From Microbacterium flavum (GTDB lineage: Bacteria; Actinomycetota; Actinomycetes; Actinomycetales; Microbacteriaceae): a DNA stretch of 64,000 bases. The stretch covers positions 62,001 through 126,000 of the forward strand of contig NZ_JAFLHG010000005.1 in NCBI RefSeq assembly GCF_018717645.1. The letters run 5' to 3'. The translations under genes were made by a program, and so were the position numbers. Under the pieces are notes generated by a model. The model was not told the DNA's origin and ran no database searches. It was given only the letters and a program-made list of their open reading frames with translations. Shown here piece after piece: positions 34,687 through 44,490 of this stretch (position 1 is the stretch's first letter; each line of letters opens with the position of its first letter).

Positions 34687-35359
34687 ACTGTTCGATCAAG
34701 AGAAGCGCACGCAGTTGATCGGCCGTGTCGACGGCTGCTGCCGCTCCCTCTGACTCGTGCGGCCAGCTGAAGCCCCACCGTACGAAGATCACGGGGACGC
34801 CGTGCGCTGCGCCACCCTCGACATCGTGGTGGCGATCGCCGATGAGGACCGGCCGACTCGTGTCGGCGCCCGCGGCCTGAAGGCGCCTCAGCGCCTCGGC
34901 CACGATGTCGGCCTTCGTCGCGAGCGTCTTCTCGTCGGCCGTGGCGCCGACGACCGCCTGCAGATAGGGCGCCAGGTCGAAGTGCTCGACGAGAGCTGCG
35001 ACCTGGATCTCCGGCTTGGAGCTCGCCGTCGCCTGTGGGATGCCCGCGGCATGCAGCTCGGCCATCAGATCGGCGATGCCGGGGTACAGCTTCGCGCCCG
35101 TCGTGTAGCCGTCCGCCTTCCCGATGGTCCGGTAGAAGGCGACCGCCTCGGAGGCCTGCTCCGGCGTCATCCCGACGTTCGCCTGGAAGGAGTCGAACAT
35201 CGGAGGTCCGATCCAGTGGACCAGCTCCTCACGCGTGGCGGCAGGCTTGCCGAAGTGATCGAGGGCGATCGCCAGGCGGCGCAGGATGCCGTCCGAGGCA
35301 TCCACCACCGTGCCGTCGACATCCCAGAGAACGCAGGAGAACGGCGAACGCGGTGTCAT
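34685..35359 (-). CDS. HAD-superfamily phosphatase (phosphoglycolate phosphatase-like)
   Basis: A 224-residue haloacid dehalogenase-type hydrolase. Motif I is LWDVDGTVVDASDG (nucleophile Asp near residue 13), motif II TASSKPE, motif III the Lys near ADEKTLATK, and motif IV LIGDRHHDVEGGAAHG. The helical cap between motifs I and II (about 25-85) is of the Gph/beta-phosphoglucomutase type. Phosphoglycolate is a common substrate of such enzymes, but this is only a family guess. The ATG is at 35357-35359. Confidence 0.9.
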   Translation of the reverse strand: MTPRSPFSCVLWDVDGTVVDASDGILRRLAIALDHFGKPAATREELVHWIGPPMFDSFQANVGMTPEQASEAVAFYRTIGKADGYTTGAKLYPGIADLMAELHAAGIPQATASSKPEIQVAALVEHFDLAPYLQAVVGATADEKTLATKADIVAEALRRLQAAGADTSRPVLIGDRHHDVEGGAAHGVPVIFVRWGFSWPHESEGAAAAVDTADQLRALLLIEQ

Positions 35360-35414
35360 CCCGCCAGCCTATCCGCGCGGCGACGCGGGTCGGGCGACGG
35401 GCGGCTGTCCCGGC

Positions 35415-36107
35415 TCAGAACAGGCGAGGGGCGCCGGACTCGGTGCCCTTCATGCCGTCGTAGTCGAGGGTGACGCAGCGGATGCCGCGGTCCCCGGCGA
35501 GCGTCTTCGCCTGCGGCTTGATCTCCTGCGCCGCGAAGACGCCGGCGACCGGTGCGAGGTGGGGATCACGATTGAGCAGCTCCAGGTAGCGCGTGAGCTG
35601 CTCCACGCCGTCGATGTCACCGCGCCGCTTCACTTCGACGGCGATCGTGCCGCCCCGGGGATCGCGCAGGAGCAGATCGACCGGTCCGATGGCCGTCGGG
35701 AACTCGCGACGCACGAGCGTCAGTCCGTCGCCGATGACGTCGACCTGCTCGGCCAGCAGCCGCTGGAGGTCGGCCTCCACGCCGTCCTTCTGCAGGCCTG
35801 GATCCACGCCGAGCTCGTGGGCCGAGTCGTGCAGCACCTCGTAGATGCGCACGAGCAGCGCGTCGCCGGTCTTGGCGTGCGTCACCCGCCAGTGCTCGAG
35901 CACCCCCGCTGAGGCGGACTCGGCATCCGGCACCTCCACTGTCAGCGAGCAGGGCGGGCTCATCCAGTTCAGGGGCGCGTGCTGGATGTCGCGGTGGAAG
36001 GCGACCGTCCCGTCGGCCTTGATCATGATGAGCCGCGTGGCGAGCGGAAGGTGGGTGTTCAGCCGCCCGGAGTAGTCGACGGAGCAGCGGGCGATGATGA
36101 GACGCAC
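35415..36107 (-). CDS. nucS: Mismatch-specific endonuclease NucS
   Basis: Provides mismatch repair in Actinobacteria that lack MutS/MutL, together with the sliding clamp. The 230-residue protein starts [20 protein letters not shown], the typical NucS N-terminus. The catalytic RecB-like site is [21 protein letters not shown] (Asp, then Glu-x-Lys, about residues 143-163), followed by [15 protein letters not shown]. The C-terminal [16 protein letters not shown] region and the short end GAPRLF are in keeping with a clamp-binding tail. The ATG is at 36105-36107. Confidence 0.96.
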   Translation of the reverse strand: MRLIIARCSVDYSGRLNTHLPLATRLIMIKADGTVAFHRDIQHAPLNWMSPPCSLTVEVPDAESASAGVLEHWRVTHAKTGDALLVRIYEVLHDSAHELGVDPGLQKDGVEADLQRLLAEQVDVIGDGLTLVRREFPTAIGPVDLLLRDPRGGTIAVEVKRRGDIDGVEQLTRYLELLNRDPHLAPVAGVFAAQEIKPQAKTLAGDRGIRCVTLDYDGMKGTESGAPRLF

Positions 36108-36196
36108 CCGTCCAGTCTCGCAGGCCCCGGCAAGGGCGAGCCGCCGTCGCGCGTCCGGCCCGTCTCTGTGCGCCGGCTGTCTGGCACGATGAGCGG

Positions 36197-36853
36197 GTGG
36201 AGTCCTCCCTCGATGCGCTCGCCGCCCGCGTGCGAGCGACCCGCCCGCCGTCGGGCAGCGGCAGATCCCTCGTCGGCATCGCGGGCAGTCCGGGCAGCGG
36301 CAAGACGACTCTCGCGCAGGGCCTGGTGGCGCGGCTGAACGAGGCGGAGCCCGGATGCGCCGTGCACCTGCCTCTGGACGGCTTCCACCTGGCGAACGCG
36401 ACGCTCGACCGGCTCGGCGTCCACGACCGCAAAGGCGCGATCGACACCTTCGACGGCTGGGGGTTCCTCGCCCTGCTCGACCGGGTGCGGAACGAACGCG
36501 ACCACACGGTCTACGCCCCGAGCTTCCGCCGGGAGGTCGATGAAGGCGTGGCCGGGGAGGTCGCGATCGAGCCGGGCGCCCGCTACATCGTCGTCGAGGG
36601 CAACTACCTCCTCGTCGATGCGCCGCCGTGGTCGGGGGTGCGGCCCCGGCTCGATGCCGCCTGGTTCTGCGCGACTCCCGACGATGTCCGCGAGGCGCGG
36701 CTCATCGACCGCCACACCCGTCACGGTCGCAGCCTCGCGGCGGCGACGGCCTGGGCGCGGGAGGTCGACGGCGCGAACGCCGTCCTCATCGAGGCATCCG
36801 CGGGGCGCGCCGACCTCGTCGTCTCGGGCGTCATCGCGGAGGTACCCCGCTGA
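36197..36853 (+). CDS. P-loop nucleoside/sugar kinase-like protein
   Basis: A 218-residue kinase of the uridine kinase/pantothenate kinase-like P-loop group. Walker [21 protein letters not shown] lies near residues 27-47, followed by [20 protein letters not shown], a substrate-loop block seen in YggC-like kinases, then [13 protein letters not shown] and the Walker B-like [16 protein letters not shown]. The lid region is [11 protein letters not shown]. The start is GTG 36197. The substrate cannot be named. It ends near a hairpin (36957-36987) shared with the MFS gene. Confidence 0.88.
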   Translation: MESSLDALAARVRATRPPSGSGRSLVGIAGSPGSGKTTLAQGLVARLNEAEPGCAVHLPLDGFHLANATLDRLGVHDRKGAIDTFDGWGFLALLDRVRNERDHTVYAPSFRREVDEGVAGEVAIEPGARYIVVEGNYLLVDAPPWSGVRPRLDAAWFCATPDDVREARLIDRHTRHGRSLAAATAWAREVDGANAVLIEASAGRADLVVSGVIAEVPR

Positions 36854-36956
36854 GGCGGCCGTAACGCAGGACGGAAGGTGCCGCCGCGGTCCACCGCCCG
36901 CGGAATTCCACGGCCCGGCCGGGCCCGCCCGCGCAGATGTCCTGCAATCGGTACGC

Positions 36957-36987
36957 GTCGACGCCGCCACGCCACAGCGGCGTCGAC
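36957..36987. terminator. Hairpin between the kinase and MFS genes
   Basis: Perfect 11-bp stem GTCGACGCCGC/GCGGCGTCGAC with a nine-base loop, ending three bases before the MFS stop. It is placed to terminate both convergent genes. Confidence 0.75.
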
Positions 36988-36990
36988 CCG

Positions 36991-38256
36991 TCAGTGGTGC
37001 CCCGCGCCGACCTTCGACCCGGCGATCGGCTTCGCGGCGCCGGAGGCGAGGCCGCTCATGACGATCAGGCCGACGATGATCCAGAGGGTGTTCAGGATGC
37101 CGATCTGGTGGCTGATCCAGCCGAGGACGGGCGGTCCGCACAGGAACGCGACGTAGCCGATGGTGGCCGCCGCCGAGACGGACGCCGCGGCCTTGGCCGG
37201 GTCGTCGGCCGCCGCCGACATCCCCAGCGGGAAGCCCAGCGAGGCTCCGGCGCCCCACAGCGCCACCCCGACGAACGCCAGGGGCAGGGTGGGGGCGAGG
37301 ATGAACACGATGAGCCCCACGCCCGCGGTCACCGCGAGGCCACGCAGAGCCCACACCCGGCCGATCCGATCGACGATCGGACCTCCCGCGGCGCGGAACA
37401 CGGTCATCGAGATCGAGAAGACGGTGAGGAAGATCGCGCCCGTGGCCTCGGACTCGCCGTGTCCGTCCACGACCGCGATCGTGAGCCAGTCGTTCGCGCT
37501 GCCCTCGGCGAAGGCCATGCCCAGGATGATGGCGCCGATGGCGTACGTGCGGGGATCGCGCCACACCGCGAGAGCCGCGTGGAGACGCTCGCCGCGGATC
37601 GAGGGCGCGTCGGATGCCGCGTGCGCGCGCTCATGGGCGGGAACGAACCGCAGGGCGAACGTCGTGACCACGAGCCAGATGACCGCGACGGTGCCGAGGT
37701 GCCACGAGGCGCCGACACGCCACGCGGCCATCGCGACCCCGACTCCTGCGCCGGCGACCGTGCCGAGGCTGAAGAAGGCGTGGAAGAGCGGCATGAGGGT
37801 GCGCCCGGTCGCCTGCTCCACAGCGGCGGCCTCGACGTTGATCATGACGTCGGTCGCTCCGAAGCAGAGCCCCATCAGTGCGAGTCCCGCGGTGGCGACC
37901 GCATAGGAGCCGAGCGCATCGACCCCGAGGCCCGCCAGCAGCAGGCCGAGGGCGACGCCCACCACCGTGACCGAGAGCCCCCGCCTCGCACCCCATCGCG
38001 CGACGATGACGTTTGCCGACATGACACCCAGGAGCGAGCCGGCGCCCATCGCGAACAGGAGGACACCGACCTCGAAGTCGTCGATCCCGAGGTTCTGCTT
38101 CACGGCGGGAAGGCGCGATGCCCACGAGGCGAAGGTGACGCCGCACAGGAGGAACATCGCGAAGACGGCGAGACGCCACCGGGAGAGGCGCTGACCCTCC
38201 GGGCGCCCGGAGGCGGGTGCGGAGAGGGGTCCAGGGATGGGGGAGGCGTTCACCAC
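36991..38256 (-). CDS. MFS transporter
   Basis: A 421-residue major facilitator protein with about 12 membrane spans. The N-terminus is cytoplasmic and hydrophilic; the first span includes LAVFAMFLLCGVTFASWASR. The MFS motif A-like segment between spans 2 and 3 is VIVARWGARRGLS, and a second copy is PIVDRIGRVWALR. The ASRLPAVKQNLG and FHAFFSLGTVAGAGVG segments resemble the YbjJ-like/FucP-related group of putative sugar or small-molecule transporters. The start is GTG 38254-38256. Divergent from a LacI-type regulator with a palindrome in the 54-base gap, so it is probably regulated by it. Confidence 0.9.
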   Translation of the reverse strand: MVNASPIPGPLSAPASGRPEGQRLSRWRLAVFAMFLLCGVTFASWASRLPAVKQNLGIDDFEVGVLLFAMGAGSLLGVMSANVIVARWGARRGLSVTVVGVALGLLLAGLGVDALGSYAVATAGLALMGLCFGATDVMINVEAAAVEQATGRTLMPLFHAFFSLGTVAGAGVGVAMAAWRVGASWHLGTVAVIWLVVTTFALRFVPAHERAHAASDAPSIRGERLHAALAVWRDPRTYAIGAIILGMAFAEGSANDWLTIAVVDGHGESEATGAIFLTVFSISMTVFRAAGGPIVDRIGRVWALRGLAVTAGVGLIVFILAPTLPLAFVGVALWGAGASLGFPLGMSAAADDPAKAAASVSAAATIGYVAFLCGPPVLGWISHQIGILNTLWIIVGLIVMSGLASGAAKPIAGSKVGAGHH

Positions 38257-38266
38257 AACACTCTAC

Positions 38267-38278
38267 CGAATCGATTCG
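38267..38278. promoter_or_regulatory. Palindromic operator candidate for the LacI regulator
   Basis: Perfect 12-bp palindrome CGAATCGATTCG in the short divergent gap between the MFS and LacI genes. Its size and central CG are typical of LacI-family operators. Confidence 0.75.
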
Positions 38279-38310
38279 ACGCTTCTCGACCCCCCGAGTA
38301 CGATGAGGAG

Positions 38311-39360
38311 GTGACGACACGACGCGCGACCATCTCCGACGTCGCCCGCGAAGCGGGCGTCTCGCCGTCCACCGCATCCGTCGTCTTCAGCGGCAAGACT
38401 CCCGTGTCCGATCTGACGCGGCAGCGCGTCCAGGCCGCCGCCGCGGAGCTCGGATACACCGGCCCCGACCCGCGCGCCGCGTCGCTGCGCCGCGGTCGCA
38501 GCGGGATCGTCGGCGTCGTGGTCGGATCGAGCCTGCAGGACCTGTTCCTCGACCCCGTCCAGCGCCTCCTGATGGATGGCCTCTCCGAGGCGGTCGCCCC
38601 CCTGGGGGCGGGTCTGCTGCTCCTCCGGCGGAACTCCGGCGTCGAGAACGCCCCGACCCTCACGACCGCTCCGGTCGACGCGGCCGTCCTTCTCAGCTGC
38701 GACAGCGCCACCCGTGCCACGCTGACCGAGGTCCAGGCCCGCGGCATCCCCGTCGTCGTCATCGAGGGCGATGCCGGCTACGGCGTGCCGCGCATCGCGC
38801 TCGACAACCGGGAGGCGGAGCGCCAGGCGGCCGAGCATCTGCGCGCGCTCGGCCACACGCGGGTGGCGACGGTCACGCTGTGGCAGGACGAGCACGGCAC
38901 CCGCGGATTCATCCCCGCGGGCATGGTCATCGGCGTCGAGGTGACGCGGGAGCGCCTCGACGGAGCCCGCGACGTGTACCCCGACGCCCCGGCGTACGCG
39001 ACGGCCGCCAGCTCGATCGACGAGGGCCTGGCCGCGGGGCGCGTGCTCTTCGCCGGGCCGGAGGGCGATCGCCCCACCGCCGTGCTGGCGCAGAGCGACC
39101 TCCTCGCGGCCGGCGTCATCCGCGCTGCGGAGGAGGCGGGCCTGCGCGTTCCCGCCGACGTCAGCGTCACGGGGTTCGACGGAGTGCCTGTCGACGGCCT
39201 GGCGCCCTACGAGCTGACGACGCTCGTTCAGGATGCCGCCGGCAAGGGCCGCGCAGCGGGGCTCGCGGTCGCCCGGCTGCTCGAGGGGGAGGCGCCCGGG
39301 TCCGTCCTCCTCACCTGCCGGTTCCGGCCCGGGAACACCACCGGCCCTGCGCCCCGGTAG
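38311..39360 (+). CDS. LacI-family transcriptional regulator
   Basis: A 349-residue repressor. The N-terminal HTH reads ATISDVAREAGVSPSTASVV with the hinge helix at LTRQRVQAAAAELGYTGPDP. A periplasmic-binding-protein-like effector domain follows (about residues 65-345), with the family pattern GIVGVVVGSSLQDLF, DNREAERQAAEHLRALGHTR and PADVSVTGFDGVPV. The GTG at 38311 is preceded immediately by GAGGAG. The candidate inducer is whatever the divergent MFS protein carries; autoregulation through the shared palindrome is likely. Confidence 0.92.
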   Translation: MTTRRATISDVAREAGVSPSTASVVFSGKTPVSDLTRQRVQAAAAELGYTGPDPRAASLRRGRSGIVGVVVGSSLQDLFLDPVQRLLMDGLSEAVAPLGAGLLLLRRNSGVENAPTLTTAPVDAAVLLSCDSATRATLTEVQARGIPVVVIEGDAGYGVPRIALDNREAERQAAEHLRALGHTRVATVTLWQDEHGTRGFIPAGMVIGVEVTRERLDGARDVYPDAPAYATAASSIDEGLAAGRVLFAGPEGDRPTAVLAQSDLLAAGVIRAAEEAGLRVPADVSVTGFDGVPVDGLAPYELTTLVQDAAGKGRAAGLAVARLLEGEAPGSVLLTCRFRPGNTTGPAPR

Positions 39361-39398
39361 ACTGGAGATCCGACCCCCGAACCCGTCTGGAGGCCAGA

Positions 39399-42368
39399 AT
39401 GCTGCTGCTTCTGGCCGCGTTCGCGGTCGTACCGCTGGCGTTGCCGTGGCTGTTCGGCCGGATCGGTCCCCGCGCCTTCCTCGTCGCCGCGCTCGTCCCC
39501 CTGGCGGGCTTCGTGCAGGCCGCCGCGATGACCCCGCGCGTCGTCTCCGGAGAGGTCCTCACCGAGTCGTACACGTGGATCGAACCGCTCGGACTCGAGC
39601 TCTCGATGCGGATGGACACCCTCGGGTGGCTGATGGCGCTCATCGTCACCGGCGTCGGCGCCCTCGTGCTGATCTACTGCCGCTGGTACTTCGACGGCAA
39701 GAAGGCGGGCGTCGGACAGTTCGGCGCCGTCCTCCTCGCCTTCGCCGGCGCGATGTACGGCCTCGTGCTCACCGACGACCTGATCATGCTCGTGATGTTC
39801 TGGGAGATCACGAGCATCCTGTCCTACCTGCTCATCGGCTTCTACCACGCGCGCGGCGCGAGCCGACGCGCCGCGCTGCAGGCGCTCCTCGTGACGACCC
39901 TGGGCGGGCTCGTGATGTTCGTCGGCGCCGTCATCCTCGTGGTGCAGGCCGGCACGAACAGCCTCTCCGGCATCCTCGCCGCGTACTCCGCCCCGGGGTC
40001 GACCCTCGCCGGCTCGCCGCTCATCGACGGCGCGATCGTCATGCTGCTCGTCGGAGCACTGAGCAAGTCCGCGATCTTCCCCTTCCACTTCTGGCTGCCC
40101 GGCGCCATGGCCGCCCCGACGCCGGTGAGCGCCTACCTGCACGCCGCCGCCATGGTGAAGGCCGGGATCTACCTCATCGCGCGGTGCGCACCGGCCTTCG
40201 CGGTCGCGGCCCCGTGGCGGCCGATCATCATCACGCTCGGCATCTTCACGATGCTCCTCGGCGGCATCCAGGCGCTGCGTGAATCCGACCTCAAGCGCAT
40301 CCTCGCCTTCGGCACGGTGAGCCAGCTCGGCATGCTCACCGTCGTGCTGGGGTACGGGGAGCGCAACTCCGCGCTCGCGGGGCTCGCCCTGCTCATCGGC
40401 CACGCGCTGTTCAAGTCGTCGCTGTTCCTCGTCGTCGGCGTGATCGACCGCCAGCTGTCCACCCGCGACATCGGCGAACTCTCCGGCGTCGGCCGGCAAG
40501 CGCCCACCCTCGCGACGTTCTCGATCATCGCGATCGCGTCGATGGTCGGGCTCGCTCCGACGGTCGGCTTCGTCGCGAAGGAGGCGGCCCTCACCTCGCT
40601 CATCGAGGGCGGCGGTCGGCCCGACGCCCTCATCCCCCTCATCGGCATCGTGCTCGGCTCCGTGCTCACCACCGCCTACGGTCTGCGGTTCATCTGGGGC
40701 GCGTTCTGGACGAAGAAGGATGCCACGGGCGCGCCCCGACCCGTCACCGAGTGGCCCGACCCGCCGATCGGCTTCCTCGCGGCGCCCGTCATCCTCTCCG
40801 GCCTGACGGTGGTCGGCGGATTCGCCGCGCCGTTCCTCGACGTCGCCTTCTCCGGATACGCCGATACGCTGCCGAGTGCCGGCGAGGGCGATCATCCGTA
40901 CCATCTCGCGCTCTGGCACGGGCTCGAACCCGCCCTCTTCCTCTCGATCGGGTCCATCGCGCTCGGAGCGGTGCTCTTCTGGGCGACGTACCGCCGCGCG
41001 CCGCTGCGCCGCGTCCTCCCGTTCGGCGCCGCCGACGCCTACAACGCGACCCTGCGCGTCATCGCCCGCGTCGCCGTGTGGACGACGACCTTCACCCAGC
41101 GCGGCTCGCTGCCGGTCTACGTCGGCACGATCTTCGTGGTCTTCGTCGCCGCGCAGGGCACGGCCTTCCTCGCCGGTCTCCTCGGCGGGGCGGACTGGAA
41201 GATCTCCGTGGACGCCTGGCAGAACCCGATGCAGCTCGTCGTCGCGCCGATCATGATCATCGCGGGGATCATCGCCGTGCGCGCGCGCAAGCGCTACACC
41301 GGCGTCGTTCTCGTTTCGGTGACGGGGCTCGGGATGGTGGCGCTGTTCGCCACGAGCGGCGCGCCCGACCTCGCCCTGACGCAGATCCTCATCGAGACGG
41401 TCACGCTCGTGGCCTTCGCCCTCGTGCTGCGCCGGATCCCGGCGCGCATGGGGGAGCACAACGCATCGGTGTGGCCGGTCGCCCGCGCCGTCCTCGCGCT
41501 CGCCGCGGGCGGCACGATGGCCCTCGTCGCGCTGGTGGCGACCGGCGCCCGCGTCGCCGAGCCGATCTCCACGGCGTTCCCCGACCTCGCGTACGAACTC
41601 GGCCACGGCAAGAACGTCGTCAACGTCGCGCTCGTGGACCTGCGCGGCTGGGACACGATGGGCGAGCTGTCGGTGCTCATCCTCGCCGCGACCGGCGTCG
41701 CGTCGCTCGTGTTCGTGACGCACCGCTCCGACCTGCTCTCGGACGCGATCTCCTCGCTGCCCACCGCCGCGACCTGGACGCGGCGGCCGCTCGTCGAGAC
41801 GGCGGAGGGCCCCCGTCCGCGCGGGACGCAGCCCGGCAGCACGCGCCAGGCGTGGCTCGTCGGCGGACAGCGGGTGCGCCCGGAGAACCGCTCGCTCCTG
41901 CTCGAAGTGATCGTCCGCGTCCTCTTCCACACGATCATCGTCGTGTCGATCTACCTCCTCTTCGCCGGTCACAACCTGCCCGGCGGCGGCTTCGCCGGTG
42001 GCCTCGTCGCCGGCATGGCCCTCGTCATGCGCTACGTCGCGGGCGGGCGGTACGAGCTGGGCGCCGCGGCGCCCACCGACGCCGGTCGCCTCCTCGGCGC
42101 GGGCATGATCATCGCCGTCGGCACCGCGGTCGTCCCGCTGCTGTTCGGTGCGCCGCCGCTCACGAGCGCCGTCTGGGAGGCGGAGGTGCCCGTCCTCGGA
42201 CATATCGAGTTCGTCTCGTCCACCTTCTTCGACATCGGGGTCTACCTCGTCGTCATCGGACTCGTCCTGGACGTGCTCCGCTCGCTCGGCGGCGAGGTCG
42301 ACCGCCAGGCGCAGGAGCTGCGCGACGGCCCGGGCACCCCGCGCATCCCGGTGGTGAACCCGTCATGA
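39399..42368 (+). CDS. mrpA: Mrp Na+/H+ antiporter subunit A (fused A-B)
   Basis: Largest subunit of the multi-gene Mrp antiporter, related to NuoL/NuoM of complex I; it exchanges Na+ for H+ in pH and salt homeostasis. The 989-residue protein starts at ATG 39399 (MLLLLAAFAVVPLALPWLFG). It has the proton-channel core with MFWEITSILSYLLIGFYH, GALSKSAIFPFHFWLPGAM and FGTVSQLGMLTVVLGYG (conserved Glu, Lys and His). An extra C-terminal hydrophobic region follows, ending in an MnhB domain (about residues 845-970) with LLFAGHNLPGGGFAGGLVAG. No separate mrpB exists in the operon, so the B role is fused here. Confidence 0.96.
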   Translation: MLLLLAAFAVVPLALPWLFGRIGPRAFLVAALVPLAGFVQAAAMTPRVVSGEVLTESYTWIEPLGLELSMRMDTLGWLMALIVTGVGALVLIYCRWYFDGKKAGVGQFGAVLLAFAGAMYGLVLTDDLIMLVMFWEITSILSYLLIGFYHARGASRRAALQALLVTTLGGLVMFVGAVILVVQAGTNSLSGILAAYSAPGSTLAGSPLIDGAIVMLLVGALSKSAIFPFHFWLPGAMAAPTPVSAYLHAAAMVKAGIYLIARCAPAFAVAAPWRPIIITLGIFTMLLGGIQALRESDLKRILAFGTVSQLGMLTVVLGYGERNSALAGLALLIGHALFKSSLFLVVGVIDRQLSTRDIGELSGVGRQAPTLATFSIIAIASMVGLAPTVGFVAKEAALTSLIEGGGRPDALIPLIGIVLGSVLTTAYGLRFIWGAFWTKKDATGAPRPVTEWPDPPIGFLAAPVILSGLTVVGGFAAPFLDVAFSGYADTLPSAGEGDHPYHLALWHGLEPALFLSIGSIALGAVLFWATYRRAPLRRVLPFGAADAYNATLRVIARVAVWTTTFTQRGSLPVYVGTIFVVFVAAQGTAFLAGLLGGADWKISVDAWQNPMQLVVAPIMIIAGIIAVRARKRYTGVVLVSVTGLGMVALFATSGAPDLALTQILIETVTLVAFALVLRRIPARMGEHNASVWPVARAVLALAAGGTMALVALVATGARVAEPISTAFPDLAYELGHGKNVVNVALVDLRGWDTMGELSVLILAATGVASLVFVTHRSDLLSDAISSLPTAATWTRRPLVETAEGPRPRGTQPGSTRQAWLVGGQRVRPENRSLLLEVIVRVLFHTIIVVSIYLLFAGHNLPGGGFAGGLVAGMALVMRYVAGGRYELGAAAPTDAGRLLGAGMIIAVGTAVVPLLFGAPPLTSAVWEAEVPVLGHIEFVSSTFFDIGVYLVVIGLVLDVLRSLGGEVDRQAQELRDGPGTPRIPVVNPS

Positions 42369-42928
42369 CCGTCTCCGCCGTCCTCATCGTGATCATGGCG
42401 ATCCTCTTCGCCGCCGGCGTCTACGCGATGCTCGAGCGCAGCCTCACGCGCGTGCTCATCGGCTTCCTCCTGCTCGGCAACGCGGTGAACCTGTTCCTTC
42501 TCATCGTCATGGGACGCCCCGGCGCCGCACCGTTCTTCGGGGCGGCGGACCCGGAGGAGATGAGCGACCCGCTGCCGCAGGCGCTGACCCTCACCGCGAT
42601 CGTCATCACCTTCGCGGTCTCCGCCTTCCTCCTCGCCCTCATCTACCGGTCGTGGCAGCTGGGCCAGGCCGACACGGTCCACGACGACGCCGAGGATGTC
42701 GCGCTCCGCGACCGCGGCAGCATCGACGAGGACGAGATGGACGACGAGACATCCATCGAGGACGAGGACGACGACGCGACCACCGACTTCATCGGGACGG
42801 AGACCGCCCCCATCACCGTGCTGCACCACCGCGACTTCGAGGCCATCCGCGACGACGCCCCCTCCGACCACCCCCGCGGCGCCGAGCCGCGGGCGGGCGA
42901 GGACCGCGACGGGGGTGAGGCCCGATGA
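42365..42928 (+). CDS. mrpC: Mrp Na+/H+ antiporter subunit C with acidic tail
   Basis: NuoK-like subunit of 187 residues. Three membrane spans occupy the first 100 residues, with the MrpC/NuoK signature LIGFLLLGNAVNLFLLIVMG and DPLPQALTLTAIVITFAVSAF. The remaining about 85 residues form a strongly acidic cytoplasmic extension (DEDEMDDETSIEDEDDDATT) absent from the usual 110-residue MrpC. The ATG overlaps the mrpA stop (ATGA), and its own stop overlaps mrpD. Confidence 0.95.
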   Translation: MTVSAVLIVIMAILFAAGVYAMLERSLTRVLIGFLLLGNAVNLFLLIVMGRPGAAPFFGAADPEEMSDPLPQALTLTAIVITFAVSAFLLALIYRSWQLGQADTVHDDAEDVALRDRGSIDEDEMDDETSIEDEDDDATTDFIGTETAPITVLHHRDFEAIRDDAPSDHPRGAEPRAGEDRDGGEAR

Positions 42929-44490
42929 GCTCGCTCGTCCCGCTCCTCGTCACCCTCCCGCTCATCGGGGCCGGCATCGCGCTCGTCTTCGGACGCCGCC
43001 GCCGCGTGCAGGTCGGGGTCTCGATCGTCACCCTCACGCTGACGCTCGTGATCGCGTCGGTGCTGCTGTACGCGGTGGATTCCTCGGGCGAGGCCATCGC
43101 GGTGTCCGTGGGCGGGTGGCCGATCCCGTTCGGCATCATCCTCTACGTCGACCGGCTGGCGGCGCTCCTCGTCGTCATCTCGAGCATCGTGCTCCTCGCC
43201 GTCCTCCTCTTCTCGGTCGGCCAGGGCGCCGCCGACGGCGACGACGACACCCCCGTCACGATCTTCCACCCCTCGTACCTCATCCTCGCCGCGGGCATCT
43301 TCAACGCGTTCATCGCGGGCGACCTCTTCAACCTCTACGTCGGGTTCGAGATCCTCCTCGTCGCGTCCTACGTGCTCATCACCCTCGGATCGACCGAGTC
43401 CCGCATCCGCACGGGCGTCGTCTACATCGTCGTCTCGCTCGTCTCGTCGATCCTCTTCCTCGCCGCGATCGCCGCGATCTACGGGGCGCTCGGGACGGTC
43501 AACATCGCCCAGCTCGCCGAGCGGATGACGGAGCTCCCGGATTCCACGCAGCTCGTGCTGCACCTCATGCTGCTCCTCGCGTTCAGCATCAAGGCGGCCG
43601 TCTTCCCGCTGTCCTTCTGGCTCCCGGACTCCTACCCGACCGCTCCGGCGCCGGTGACCGCCGTGTTCGCGGGCCTGCTCACCAAGGTCGGCGTGTACGC
43701 GATGATCCGGACCGAGACCCAGATCTTCCGCGACAACGACGTGAACACGCTGCTGCTCATCGTCGCCCTCGCGACGATGATCGTGGGCGTCCTCGGCGCG
43801 CTCGCACAGGCCGAACTCAAACGCATCCTGTCGTTCACGCTCGTCAGCCACGTCGGCTACCTGGTCTTCGGGCTCGCGATCGCGACGCCCGTCGCCCTCG
43901 GGGCGACGATCTACTACATGGTCCACCACATCATCGTGCAGACCACGCTGTTCCTCGCCGTCGGCCTCATCGAGCGCCGGGCCGGATCGACGTCGATCCT
44001 CAAGGTCAAGGGCCTCATGCGGGCCGCACCGGTCATCGCCGTGCTCTACTTCATCCCCGCGATCAACCTCGGCGGCCTGCCGCCGTTCTCGGGCTTCATC
44101 GGCAAGTTCGCGCTGTTCGACGCGGCGGCCCAGGTCGGCACGCCGCTGATGTACGTGCTCATCGTCGGCGGCATCGTCACCTCGCTGCTCACTCTCTACA
44201 CGCTGATGCGCGCGTGGAACCTCGCGTTCTGGCGCGAGGAGGAGGACCACAGCGAGGAGACCGGTGTCGTCGAGCGCATCGAGTACCTCGGGGACGCCCC
44301 GGCGGCCGACGATCAGAGCGCCCGGCGGGTGATCCCCCGCATCATGACGGCGACGACCGCGGGGATGGTGGCGGTGACGGTGGCGCTGACCCTCTTCGCC
44401 GGCCCGCTGTACCAGCTGTGCGCGAGCATCGGCGACGCCCTGCTCACACCCGTCACCCTCGTGCAGCTGGAACAGGAGGTGCAGCAGTGA
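42925..44490 (+). CDS. mrpD: Mrp Na+/H+ antiporter subunit D
   Basis: NuoN/NuoM-like subunit of 521 residues with about 14 membrane spans and likely part of the ion path. Diagnostic segments are GDLFNLYVGFEILLVASYVL (conserved Glu), FSIKAAVFPLSFWLPDSYPT (conserved Lys), and LKRILSFTLVSHVGYLVFGL. A soluble loop RARNLAFW-type region near residue 430 (MRAWNLAFWREEEDHSEE) precedes the last span. Start ATG overlaps the mrpC stop; stop overlaps mrpE. Confidence 0.96.
   Translation: MSSLVPLLVTLPLIGAGIALVFGRRRRVQVGVSIVTLTLTLVIASVLLYAVDSSGEAIAVSVGGWPIPFGIILYVDRLAALLVVISSIVLLAVLLFSVGQGAADGDDDTPVTIFHPSYLILAAGIFNAFIAGDLFNLYVGFEILLVASYVLITLGSTESRIRTGVVYIVVSLVSSILFLAAIAAIYGALGTVNIAQLAERMTELPDSTQLVLHLMLLLAFSIKAAVFPLSFWLPDSYPTAPAPVTAVFAGLLTKVGVYAMIRTETQIFRDNDVNTLLLIVALATMIVGVLGALAQAELKRILSFTLVSHVGYLVFGLAIATPVALGATIYYMVHHIIVQTTLFLAVGLIERRAGSTSILKVKGLMRAAPVIAVLYFIPAINLGGLPPFSGFIGKFALFDAAAQVGTPLMYVLIVGGIVTSLLTLYTLMRAWNLAFWREEEDHSEETGVVERIEYLGDAPAADDQSARRVIPRIMTATTAGMVAVTVALTLFAGPLYQLCASIGDALLTPVTLVQLEQEVQQ

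Noticed and set aside
39228..42203. Long open frame antisense to mrpA
   Set aside because: Charged low-complexity translation without any motif, fully opposite a certain membrane-protein gene.
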